From positions 992,001-1,056,000 of the forward strand of contig NZ_CP114054.1 of assembly GCF_026967575.1 (NCBI RefSeq): 64,000 nt of DNA, given 5' to 3'. A program made the position numbers and the translations under genes. Source of the DNA: Aurantiacibacter sp. MUD11. GTDB taxonomy: Bacteria; Pseudomonadota; Alphaproteobacteria; Sphingomonadales; Sphingomonadaceae. This document shows positions 35,524-43,398 of this stretch, piece by piece (the first letter of the stretch is position 1; each line of letters begins with the position of its first letter). Below the pieces are notes generated by a model. The model was given only the letters and a program-made list of their open reading frames with translations. It made no database searches and was not told the origin of the DNA.

Positions 35524-35896
35524 TCGTCAGCAGTTCCTGGAGGTCTTCATAGATTACGAGTTCGGGCTTCTGCCAGGCGCTCGAGGCCTTTTGGCCGAGG
35601 TCTTCGGGCGGCAAAGCATCCGCGACCTCCTGGACAAGGTTTTCCTTTATTAGCCTATCCAAGAAATCCGTGATGTCTTGCTGCATTTCGGCGACAGGAT
35701 CATATCGTCTCTGCATCAGCTCCACGAGCTGTGAAATCGACGCCCCCTTTTCGAGAGCAGCCCAAATGTCGGCAGCCGATCCCTCAAGATTGTAATAGGT
35801 ACCAGTCTTGATGCTCAGGACAATTGCCTCTCCGTTTACATTCTCATGGATCAAATCTTCGGATTTTATCTTCAGCAACACATCATTAGAAAACAT
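35468..35896 (-). CDS. PqqD-family protein with a leader-like C-terminal tail
   Basis: 142 residues from the ATG at 35896 (a TTG one codon earlier is also possible), with AGGG upstream. Residues about 10-90 are a PqqD/RRE winged-helix domain (GEAIVLSIKTGTYYNLEGSA, AADIWAALEKGAS, LIKENLVQEV), which in RiPP systems binds leader peptides. Beyond it is an unusual extension, WQKPELVIYEDLQELLT followed by IDPIHDVTDSGWPNAKGT; the first part recalls the Y-x2-P-x-L ... T pattern of lasso-peptide leaders. The gene overlaps the HPr-kinase-related gene, and both form the start of the operon after a sulfotransferase. The DNA here is visibly richer in A and T than the flanks. Confidence 0.78.
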   Translation of the reverse strand: MFSNDVLLKIKSEDLIHENVNGEAIVLSIKTGTYYNLEGSAADIWAALEKGASISQLVELMQRRYDPVAEMQQDITDFLDRLIKENLVQEVADALPPEDLGQKASSAWQKPELVIYEDLQELLTIDPIHDVTDSGWPNAKGT

Positions 35897-35917
35897 CAAA
35901 AAGAACCCTGTTTCATT

Positions 35918-36781
35918 CTATACGCCGAGGCGTTCGGCACGCTCTACCCACTTGGCCGAAATCGGCGATCCAAGCAATTGGCAGGCGTCGCTAATGTCGG
36001 TCACAAGCTCTTGCGCCAACCACTTCTCGACAGCTTCCGGCATGCTGTAACTTGATGTCCGGCTCTGTGTGGGTGGAGGCAGCAGCTCTTCTGCGAGCGG
36101 AGGGATGCCCAGCCAATGCGATATGCCCGCCAGGAACTGCGCGGCATCGTCCTTCAGCTCCTCCAGGTAGCCAATTTGGATCTGCTCCTCGGGGAACTCG
36201 GACCTTAACGCGCGAATGGTCGAAGCGTACTTCGATTTCTGAATGGCGGAGGCCGCAGTCAGTGCGCTGCGAAAGTCGGACAATTCCCAGTCGGTTCCGA
36301 TCACCCGGCCCGTTCGCGCGAGGTAACGGCACAGTCCCGACCAGGCCCGGTCTATCGGGTCACGTATGAGGAAAACCAGCTTGAGATCGGGGAAGCTGCT
36401 GCGCATCGCAGCCAGTTGAGCAGGCGTCGCCTGTGCATATCGATGGCAGAATTCGCCGGTCAGGCGATCGCCGGCCTTCGCGAACAACCCGCGATACCAA
36501 TCGTCGCCACGGTGATCGAAGTAGTAGCGCGCAAACCACGACAGCTGATCGAAACTGCGGATCTTCGTGCGCAACACACGGCGCATCTTGCGCGCTTCCC
36601 CAGGCGCCTCTCCAGCAAGCATGTGCGCAACCGCAGGCAGATCACTCTGCCGTGTGAAGAAGCCTATCGATTTGACCGGAGGAAGCCGGACGTCGGGATG
36701 GCGCCGCAAAGCCTGATAAAGCCAGGTCGTGCCACATCGCTGTTCGCCGATGCAGACAAAATCCGGAGGCCTGTGAACCAT
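35918..36781 (-). CDS. Sulfotransferase (sulfotransfer_1/3 type)
   Basis: 287 residues. PAPS-binding loop IGEQRCGTTWLYQAL near the N-terminus, 3'-phosphate site LVFLIRDPIDRAWSGL in the middle. No signal peptide, so it acts in the cytosol, probably on a nucleotide- or lipid-linked sugar. It is the first gene of the 36781-to-25215 operon and is divergent from the GT4 gene on the other strand (106 bases between starts). Confidence 0.87.
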   Translation of the reverse strand: MVHRPPDFVCIGEQRCGTTWLYQALRRHPDVRLPPVKSIGFFTRQSDLPAVAHMLAGEAPGEARKMRRVLRTKIRSFDQLSWFARYYFDHRGDDWYRGLFAKAGDRLTGEFCHRYAQATPAQLAAMRSSFPDLKLVFLIRDPIDRAWSGLCRYLARTGRVIGTDWELSDFRSALTAASAIQKSKYASTIRALRSEFPEEQIQIGYLEELKDDAAQFLAGISHWLGIPPLAEELLPPPTQSRTSSYSMPEAVEKWLAQELVTDISDACQLLGSPISAKWVERAERLGV

Positions 36782-36887
36782 GCATGGGCTATAGTTGCAT
36801 GGGTTTCCGCGATGAAAGGCTTTTCTTCCCGCCAGAATCGACGCAAGTACCCATGATTACCTTGGTGTGCGTACGGATTTTCACTTG

Positions 36888-38042
36888 ATGATCGAACATG
36901 TCCTGATGGTCGATCGCGTACCACATCCGGCCTTCAACGGTGTCACGCGGTACATGCGAGAGCTGGCTGCTCGCGCTGCCGACACTCCGCCAGACCTCGA
37001 CCTTGCAGTCCTGCACTGGGGCCGGTGCATATCTCCCAGAACCTGGCTGCGAATGAGCCGCCCGGGAATGAGACTTCCGCGAAGGCTGGTGGAGTTCAAC
37101 AAGCAGAAGCTCTTCCCTTTCGGTGTCCGGCGCAGCGGAGCCGCGCTGTTGCACTTTCCCGCTCACGGCATTCCGCCCGAATGGCTGCAAACCGGCAAAC
37201 CGAACCTGATTTCACTGCATGGGGCTGCGGCTCAGGTTGCCCCGGAATGGGATACCGATCCCGAGAGATTCCTGAAGCTGCGCCGCACTGTGGCCACAGC
37301 CTGCGAAACGAATACGCATTTCGTGACCTTTTCCCGCTTTGCCCGGCAGGAGATTATCGATCACTACGGCATTGACGCGGAACGTATCGACGTGATCCCT
37401 CACGGCGTCGATCATTCCCAATTCCGACCGCAGAGTGCAGCCGAACGCACGGCTTTTCGTGAGCGCACAGGCCTCAAGGCTCCCTTTGCGCTGTACTTAG
37501 GGCCGTGCGCGCCGCGAAAGAACGTCGAGACGACAATCCGAGCGTTTGCGCTGGCTCGCGAACGTTTCGGTTTTGACCATCACCTTCTGCTTGCCGGCAG
37601 ACGACACGCGCACCAGCAAAGACTTGAGGCGCTCGTCAAAGAAGAAGGGCTGGCCGACTTCGTCCACTTCCAGGGGCCCGTTGCTCCGGCCGATCTGGTC
37701 GGCTTGTACAATGCAGCCTCCGCCTTCCTTTTCGCTTCGCGCTACGAGGGGTTCGGCCTGCCGATATTGGAAGCGATGGCTTGCGGCACGCCCGTCGTGA
37801 CATGCGCGACAACTGCGACGGGAGAGATTGCCGGCAATGCTGCCCTGACGATACCCACACCTGACGATCTGGACGCGCTTGCCGACGCCATAGGCAAAGT
37901 GCTGACTGATCAGGACATGGCCGGTTCGATCAGTCAGGAAGGACTAAAACGCGCAGCGGAGTTCAGCTGGGAGCGCTCCGCAAAGGCCCATTTCGCCTTG
38001 TATCGCCGACTTATCAGCCAATCACGGAGCAGCGCGCCATGA
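36888..38042 (+). CDS. Glycosyltransferase family 4
   Basis: 384 residues from the ATG at 36888; a GTG at 36867 is an alternative and neither has a good ribosome site. GT-B fold with NLISLHGAAAQVAP, DVIPHGVDHSQF, LYLGPCAPRKNVETTI, HLLLAGRR and the donor-site region SRYEGFGLPILEAMACGTPVV. The first of two plus-strand genes wedged between the two minus-strand operons; it overlaps the following sulfotransferase gene by ATGA. Confidence 0.9.
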   Translation: MIEHVLMVDRVPHPAFNGVTRYMRELAARAADTPPDLDLAVLHWGRCISPRTWLRMSRPGMRLPRRLVEFNKQKLFPFGVRRSGAALLHFPAHGIPPEWLQTGKPNLISLHGAAAQVAPEWDTDPERFLKLRRTVATACETNTHFVTFSRFARQEIIDHYGIDAERIDVIPHGVDHSQFRPQSAAERTAFRERTGLKAPFALYLGPCAPRKNVETTIRAFALARERFGFDHHLLLAGRRHAHQQRLEALVKEEGLADFVHFQGPVAPADLVGLYNAASAFLFASRYEGFGLPILEAMACGTPVVTCATTATGEIAGNAALTIPTPDDLDALADAIGKVLTDQDMAGSISQEGLKRAAEFSWERSAKAHFALYRRLISQSRSSAP

Positions 38043-38986
38043 CTGACGACATGCTGATCCATATCGGCTTCCACAAGACCGGCTCGTCTTTCCTGCAGCA
38101 TCAGGTCTTTGCCGACGACCAACTGGGTTTCGGCCTGGTCAGGCGCAAGGACCCCGAAGTCGCCGAGGCAATCCGGCATGAACATCCCTATCGCTTCAGG
38201 CCTGACGTGGCCCGCCACAAGTTGCGTGCGCAGTGTGCCGAGCAACGCGAGAAGGGTCGTTATCCCGTGCTTTCGCACGAAGGCCTATCCGGCCAGATCT
38301 TCTGCGGCGGTTTCGATAGCCTGGGCATCATGAGGCGGCTGAACGAGGTTGAGCCGAATGCGCGCATCCTGATCGTGATCAGGGAGCAGACGGGCATGCT
38401 CATTTCGCTCTACAATCAGTATGTGCGGTCCGGCGGGAGGGAACACTTTCAGGACTTCCTGCGCCATCCAGGCGGCGGACAGTTGCATTTCCACCGCGAT
38501 CACCTGTCGTATCACAATCTGATCGGCGCCTATCAACAAGCCTTCGGCCCCGATCGCGTCCTGGCGCTGCCCTACGAAATGCTGAAACGGGATCAGGTCG
38601 ACTTCGTGACGAGGATAATGAAATTCTGCCAGTTGGACCTGGACGATGACGGCCAGAAGCGCGTTGCCGGCCTTGGAACGGTCAATCCATCGATTCCGCC
38701 CGTCGGCAATGCCATCAAACGCTGGACGAACTTTCTCGCCCGCCTGCCGGAACGCGCAGGCATTCACGGCCCGGTGCCCTTCACCATCACGCGCAAGACC
38801 AACAACCGGATCAAGCGCTACACACGAAGGATTGGCGAGTTGGCCCCCGCTTCGTGGAACTCGCGTCTGCAGGAACGCTTTCGATCGACGGTATTGAGCG
38901 AGATCGGTGATCACTATCGCGACAGCAATCGCCGGACATCGGAACTGATCGGCATCGATCTGGCGGCGCTGGGCTACGACTGTTGA
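38039..38986 (+). CDS. Sulfotransferase-like protein
   Basis: 315 residues. PAPS-loop IHIGFHKTGSSFLQHQ at residues 7-22 and a 3'-phosphate-like region ILIVIREQTGMLISLYNQY are of the sulfotransferase superfamily, in a more distant branch than the other three here. The 3'-phosphate motif lacks the usual Arg-Asp-Pro, so activity is less certain. It is coupled to the preceding glycosyltransferase (ATGA overlap), suggesting that the sugar it adds is then sulfated. Confidence 0.8.
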   Translation: MTDDMLIHIGFHKTGSSFLQHQVFADDQLGFGLVRRKDPEVAEAIRHEHPYRFRPDVARHKLRAQCAEQREKGRYPVLSHEGLSGQIFCGGFDSLGIMRRLNEVEPNARILIVIREQTGMLISLYNQYVRSGGREHFQDFLRHPGGGQLHFHRDHLSYHNLIGAYQQAFGPDRVLALPYEMLKRDQVDFVTRIMKFCQLDLDDDGQKRVAGLGTVNPSIPPVGNAIKRWTNFLARLPERAGIHGPVPFTITRKTNNRIKRYTRRIGELAPASWNSRLQERFRSTVLSEIGDHYRDSNRRTSELIGIDLAALGYDC

Positions 38987-38988
38987 GG

Positions 38989-39984
38989 CTAGACGCCTTC
39001 CAACCACTCGGCGACTTTTGCGCTGCCAAGTTGAGATCTTGAAACCGGATGCTCCACGTCTTCAGGCGCAGGCCGCGTCTGAGGGGCTGCCATGAATTTT
39101 TCGATCCTGCTCCGCAGCAAGGTCTCGGGATGCTGCAGATAGATCGCACGCAAATGCTCGGCGTACCAATCAAGATACAGGTTCACCATCGTGGCATTAT
39201 CCCTGCCTTCAGCCTTGGGATGGAACCCGTCCGAGAAAACCAGATCGAGCTGACCATCTTCTCGAATATCGGCACGACAGAAATAGACTGGAACGTCTTG
39301 CATGATCGCAAGCGTTGCGAAGCCCGGCTGCAGGAAGATCCGGCGGCCACAGATATCTGCCGGGGTACCGAAGCGCCCCTTCTGGCCATCTCCCAGGATT
39401 GCCACCAGCCCGCCTGCGGCCAGCTCTCGTCTTGCCTGTATCAGATGGCGGCCCATAGCCGCATTGGCGGTGGCCATGGCCTGGTCGCGCGGCAAGCCGC
39501 GCCTGGAAGTCAGCATGGCGCCAATCACGGGACGACCGACGCGCCGAAAGTACCAGTCTGTGGCTGATCTGGTCGCGCTCTGATGGGCAAAAGTGATGAT
39601 TGCGGGCCCGTCCGGAAACTGGATCTCGGCCTCCCGGCCGGCGGCCGCCAGTTCGACCAAGGCCTTCCGCACTCCGACATGGAATGGTGGCCGCTTGGCA
39701 GCATTTACTTCGAGGTGAGCGAGGTTGAAACGCGACAGCCGCCAGGTGTCGGCCGGCTCACCCTGCCGCGTTACCATCAGGAAATCACGGAACAGCCGAT
39801 TCTCCTGCCGTCGGCGAATGGATAATTCCGAGAGCCGGAAGACGACGCGGTGATGCTTCTGGTATGTCCGCCGGAAGGCCACGAGCGCCGCAGGCGACAA
39901 ACGTCGCGCTACCTTCAAGCACATCGTGAAGACGGTTTGCAGTAACCCCAGGCGCCAGACGTATCGCAGGACCTGACGGATCAT
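38989..39984 (-). CDS. LpxL/HtrB-like acyltransferase
   Basis: 331 residues with the fold of lipid A late acyltransferases: AIITFAHQSATRSATDWYF, GGLVAILGDGQKGRFG, GRRIFLQPGFATLAI, PVYFCRADI and the end WYAEHLRAIYLQHPETLL. The classic HX4D/E motif is altered: after His comes QSATR, with an Asp only nine positions on. The gene overlaps the halogenase gene by ATGA and follows the carrier protein, so it may move a carrier-bound acyl group (fatty or pyrrolyl) onto a glycan or lipid. The family normally uses acyl-ACP as donor, which fits. The family assignment is good and the substrate is speculative. Confidence 0.78.
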   Translation of the reverse strand: MIRQVLRYVWRLGLLQTVFTMCLKVARRLSPAALVAFRRTYQKHHRVVFRLSELSIRRRQENRLFRDFLMVTRQGEPADTWRLSRFNLAHLEVNAAKRPPFHVGVRKALVELAAAGREAEIQFPDGPAIITFAHQSATRSATDWYFRRVGRPVIGAMLTSRRGLPRDQAMATANAAMGRHLIQARRELAAGGLVAILGDGQKGRFGTPADICGRRIFLQPGFATLAIMQDVPVYFCRADIREDGQLDLVFSDGFHPKAEGRDNATMVNLYLDWYAEHLRAIYLQHPETLLRSRIEKFMAAPQTRPAPEDVEHPVSRSQLGSAKVAEWLEGV

Positions 39985-41228
39985 GCGTTGATCAGGCGCT
40001 CTAGATTATGCCCGCGCTTATTCGTTTTCGAAGCCGCCTCGATCAGCGCCAGCTCGGTTCGCGAACTGGCAGCAAGGACGGCCTTCGCACGATCTTCATC
40101 CATCGGAGCGCTTGCATAATGCGGCAAGGCCAATCCGCGAGCGATTTCAAGCCGCGCGACCAGCTGATCTTGAAACATCTTGCGATAACGCGCTTCGTGG
40201 GCAGGCTTCTTCAGGCACTCACCCGTTGCCCATGCTGCCAGTGCACCGCCATACATCCCCAGGCTGACGCCGACGGAGTAGATCGGATCGAAGAAACCAC
40301 TGGCATCGCCGATCATGAAATAGCCGGGCCCGGCAACGCATTCCGAATGACCGGCAAAGTCATTGATGAAATGATAGCCGTCTTCGCGAAGCGTTGCGTG
40401 CTCCATCAGGTGGGCAAGTTCAGGCTCCGATTGCACGATATGGTTGAAGCGTGTTTCCCAGTCTGGGAAGTCCCGTTTGAGTGCCGAGACGGTTTCCTTG
40501 GTCAGGACAAAGCCGATGCTGGTGTATTCGCGAAGCGGGATGTGCCAGCACCACCCGGAATTGCCGTCGAGCGCCAATGAATGCTGGTAGGTAACTGGCT
40601 TGTGCTTGCGGATATCGGCATGCTCGCGAACGATGCCTTGCGCATCATAATATCGCGAATTGCGAAAATAGCCCCAAACGCTTCGGAAGCGGAAGTCAGG
40701 ATTCGTGATGCGCGATCCCAACTGTCGCGCCAGGAAGCCCGACTGACCCGAGGCATCGATAACGTATGGCGCCACGATCACGCCAGCGCCATCCGGCCCA
40801 TCATAGTGCAGTTCGTTCTGCGAGCCGTCGTAGTTCAGCCTTCGCGCGACCACCTTCTCGAACAGCTTGGCGCCATGCCGCTGTGCGCCGCGTACCAGTA
40901 TCTGGTCAAACTCATCGCGCTCCACGTGCAAGCCAAGCCGTTCGTATCCGAATTCCTTGAAGGCGATCTTGCTGACGTCGCCGGCCCAGCAAACTCGTCC
41001 GCCTTGCTTCGAGACGAAATTGGCCGCGACGATGTCATCGGTCACGCCGAGCATATCGGCATACTTCCAGATATGCGGGATCAGGTTCTCGCCAACACGA
41101 AGCCTGGGGTGAGCCTCCTTGTCGAGAATTACGACATTCACCCCAGCCTTGGCCAACAGCCCGGCGGCCATGCTTCCGCTGGGCCCGGAACCAACGACCA
41201 CAACATCTGCTTGCGCGGGAATAGCCAT
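39981..41228 (-). CDS. Flavin-dependent halogenase (or halogenase-like FAD monooxygenase)
   Basis: 415 residues. FAD-binding GSGPSG (13-18) and GENLIP (46-51), Lys74 in KQGGRVCW as candidate for the reactive lysine, the halogenase tunnel motif WCWHIP (226-231) and FDPIYSVG (313-320), which matches the F-x-P..S-x-G halogenase signature. This pattern is typical of halogenases that act on carrier-bound substrates such as PltA or Bmp2. The related geranylgeranyl-reductase-like family shares the fold, but the WxWxIP motif favours halogenation. It lies between the carrier gene (1 base) and the acyltransferase (ATGA), in the same transcript. A separate flavin reductase is not in the window. Confidence 0.8.
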   Translation of the reverse strand: MAIPAQADVVVVGSGPSGSMAAGLLAKAGVNVVILDKEAHPRLRVGENLIPHIWKYADMLGVTDDIVAANFVSKQGGRVCWAGDVSKIAFKEFGYERLGLHVERDEFDQILVRGAQRHGAKLFEKVVARRLNYDGSQNELHYDGPDGAGVIVAPYVIDASGQSGFLARQLGSRITNPDFRFRSVWGYFRNSRYYDAQGIVREHADIRKHKPVTYQHSLALDGNSGWCWHIPLREYTSIGFVLTKETVSALKRDFPDWETRFNHIVQSEPELAHLMEHATLREDGYHFINDFAGHSECVAGPGYFMIGDASGFFDPIYSVGVSLGMYGGALAAWATGECLKKPAHEARYRKMFQDQLVARLEIARGLALPHYASAPMDEDRAKAVLAASSRTELALIEAASKTNKRGHNLERLINA

Positions 41229-41229
41229 C

Positions 41230-41496
41230 CTAGCGCTCCTCGTACCGGCTCAACAGGCGGCCAAGGTCGTTCAGGGTTTCGAAGTTGCCAGGCGTAATGT
41301 CGTCGGGATCGACTGCGATCCCCATCTCGTCCTCGATATACGAGACGAGCATGAACAGCTGCAGTGAATCCAGCAGCCCGGACGAGAGCAGTTCGGTGTC
41401 GCCCTCAACCGTGATTTCCTGCCCTGTCGCACTTGGCAGTTGCTCGAAGAATCCCTTCAGTTGCGCGAGATGCGCATCTGCAACGGAAGTTACCAT
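41230..41496 (-). CDS. Acyl/peptidyl carrier protein
   Basis: 88 residues from the ATG at 41496, with AGGG upstream. The phosphopantetheine site is GLLDSLQLFML, with Ser in DSL. Acidic helices and ITPGNFETLNDLGRLL complete the four-helix fold. It starts the halogenase-acyltransferase block and is the only free-standing carrier in the cluster, so it is the likely home of the adenylated amino acid. Confidence 0.88.
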   Translation of the reverse strand: MVTSVADAHLAQLKGFFEQLPSATGQEITVEGDTELLSSGLLDSLQLFMLVSYIEDEMGIAVDPDDITPGNFETLNDLGRLLSRYEER

Positions 41497-41603
41497 AAAA
41501 CCCTGGCCCCAGCGGCACGGTTGCGACCCGAACACCGTGCAAGATTTGCGAACCCTAAGCGATAAACCTTAGCGTGTTCACAAGACTATACCAGATCAGA
41601 TAC

Positions 41604-42467
41604 CTAGCAAGTACCAATCTTAGACCGTAGTGCGCCGACCCAGTCAGCTGTGTATCGATTGGCAAACCTGCGATCTAGCCGCGTGACCTCGGGCAGATAT
41701 TCGGCGCTCAGTTGCCTCCGAATCTGCGGCGGCATCGGCACCTTTTCGCCGGCATGGATTTTTTCCGAAAGACCCTCGCCGCACCGCGGCTCTATGCCGA
41801 GGAACCGGCAGATCCCCGAGAAGAAATCGGCCGGGTCTTCCTCGAGTTGATCGTAGAACGCTACGTGCAATTGCGTATCTGGGAAATGTCGAGACCAGCG
41901 GGAAATTACCGTGTCATAGCGATTGTTCGCCTGCGCCTTGTCCCAGGCAAGAAAGCGCTCGATTTGCTCAATGCTGGCGTTTGCGAGGCCGGAATGGCCG
42001 TACCGTGAGAAGTACATCGCTGCCTGCGACCACATGCGCTCGACGGGATTACGCAGAATGTAGACGATCTTGGCGTCGGGCAGCAGCTTGGCCACGCGAT
42101 CCACCCCGGCATCGTCCAGCCGGGCATAGGCGGGGCAGACCTCCCCGGCGATGGCCCTGCCACTGTTCGAAAAGCAGCGGGCATACCAGCGATCGTCCCT
42201 TGGCGTGAGGAAGAAGCGCGCGTGCCACATGAGGTTCGCCGGGTGCTGGACCACATCGTCCAATCCGACCCGCAACCAGCGCCGCAACATGAAACGGTCA
42301 TACTTGCCGTGAAACGCATCCAGGAACAGGGGCCTAGGGCTGCGGTCGAAATAGTGCAGCTCCTTTATCGGCGGCAGCCATACGTCATCGTGCTGCTGCA
42401 AATGATGATGCAGCCAGGTTGTCCCGGCTTTCTGGGCACCGATAACGAGGAAATCCGGCAAAGGCAT
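41604..42467 (-). CDS. Sulfotransferase
   Basis: 287 residues from the ATG at 42467, chosen over a TTG at 42503 because it avoids a 34-base overlap and has GGGGTAGAG upstream. PAPS loop FLVIGAQKAGTTWLHHHL and 3'-phosphate site IVYILRNPVERMWSQA; SRWSRHFPDTQLHVAFYDQL follows. Typical cytosolic carbohydrate sulfotransferase. It starts 2 bases after the gluconolactonase-like gene; 107 bases separate it from the carrier gene. Confidence 0.87.
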   Translation of the reverse strand: MPLPDFLVIGAQKAGTTWLHHHLQQHDDVWLPPIKELHYFDRSPRPLFLDAFHGKYDRFMLRRWLRVGLDDVVQHPANLMWHARFFLTPRDDRWYARCFSNSGRAIAGEVCPAYARLDDAGVDRVAKLLPDAKIVYILRNPVERMWSQAAMYFSRYGHSGLANASIEQIERFLAWDKAQANNRYDTVISRWSRHFPDTQLHVAFYDQLEEDPADFFSGICRFLGIEPRCGEGLSEKIHAGEKVPMPPQIRRQLSAEYLPEVTRLDRRFANRYTADWVGALRSKIGTC

Positions 42468-42469
42468 CT

Positions 42470-43336
42470 CTACCCCGGCAAGATATGACCGGAAGTCAGG
42501 CAACGCACGCGGTAAAGCGACTGGCGTGCCGTGACGTAGAGACTGTGCCCATCATCCCCCCATGCACAGTTTGCAGGCGGTTCGGGAAGCTCGATCCTGC
42601 CCAGGGGAACGAAGTCTGGCGAGATGACCCATACGCCGCCCGGTCCGGTAACGAACAGGTTCCCGCGCTTGTCGACCTTCATGCCGTCGGGCGTTCCCGC
42701 CAAATCGCGCCGCATGTCCAGAACCTGCAGTTGATCGCCGAGCCGACCGTCGTCGAGGACGCGAAAGGCATGCAGCCTATGGCTGCTGGAATCGTCGACA
42801 TAGAGCGTGCGCTCGTCGGGCGAGAAGGCAAGCCCGTTGGGCGCCTCCATCTCCTTGTGAAGGAGCTCCAGTTCTCCCGATGGCGCAAGCCGGTAGATGC
42901 CCGAGAAGCCGAGTTCTCGCTGGTGCTTGGCGATGCCGAAGGGAGGGTCGGTAAAATAGATGCTGCCATCGCTTTTCACCACGACATCGTTCGGGCTGTT
43001 GAGTCGCAGTCCCGCGAATTCCTGCGCAATGACAACCCGCTCGCCATTATCCAGTTCGCGATAGACACATCGCGCGCTGTGAGCACAGCTGATCAGCCGA
43101 CCTTCACGGTCCAGCGTGTTGCCATTGGGATGCCCGCAGGGATGACGCAGCGTAACGACGGAGCCGTTCCGCCATTCCATCAGCCTGTTGGCGGGAATGT
43201 CGCTGAAGACCAGCGATTGGGTCGACGCGCGCCAGACTGGCCCCTCCGTGAATTCCATGCCGCTGGCCAGCCGTTCAATCGAGGCGTTGCCGGCGACAAG
43301 GTCCAGCATGGCAGGATCATCCACCACGATGCGCAT
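42470..43336 (-). CDS. SMP-30/gluconolactonase-family protein
   Basis: 288 residues from the ATG at 43336; the frame is open further upstream (to 43552) and a start nearer 43405, which would touch the previous stop, cannot be excluded. Six-bladed propeller motifs: FTEGPVW, CGHPNGNTLDREGRLI, LNSPNDVVVKSDGSIYFTDP, PNGLAFSPDERTLYVDDSS, GTPDGMKVDKRGNLFV. The metal-binding Glu, Asn and Asp positions are present. Members hydrolyse sugar lactones; here it may open a lactone made by the neighbouring Gfo/Idh/MocA dehydrogenase. Confidence 0.83.
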   Translation of the reverse strand: MRIVVDDPAMLDLVAGNASIERLASGMEFTEGPVWRASTQSLVFSDIPANRLMEWRNGSVVTLRHPCGHPNGNTLDREGRLISCAHSARCVYRELDNGERVVIAQEFAGLRLNSPNDVVVKSDGSIYFTDPPFGIAKHQRELGFSGIYRLAPSGELELLHKEMEAPNGLAFSPDERTLYVDDSSSHRLHAFRVLDDGRLGDQLQVLDMRRDLAGTPDGMKVDKRGNLFVTGPGGVWVISPDFVPLGRIELPEPPANCAWGDDGHSLYVTARQSLYRVRCLTSGHILPG

Positions 43337-43398
43337 GGGCTGGCTTGGGGGGTGCCACAATTTGCGCTTCACCCGGCGCAGGTAATTTACGGACCTTC

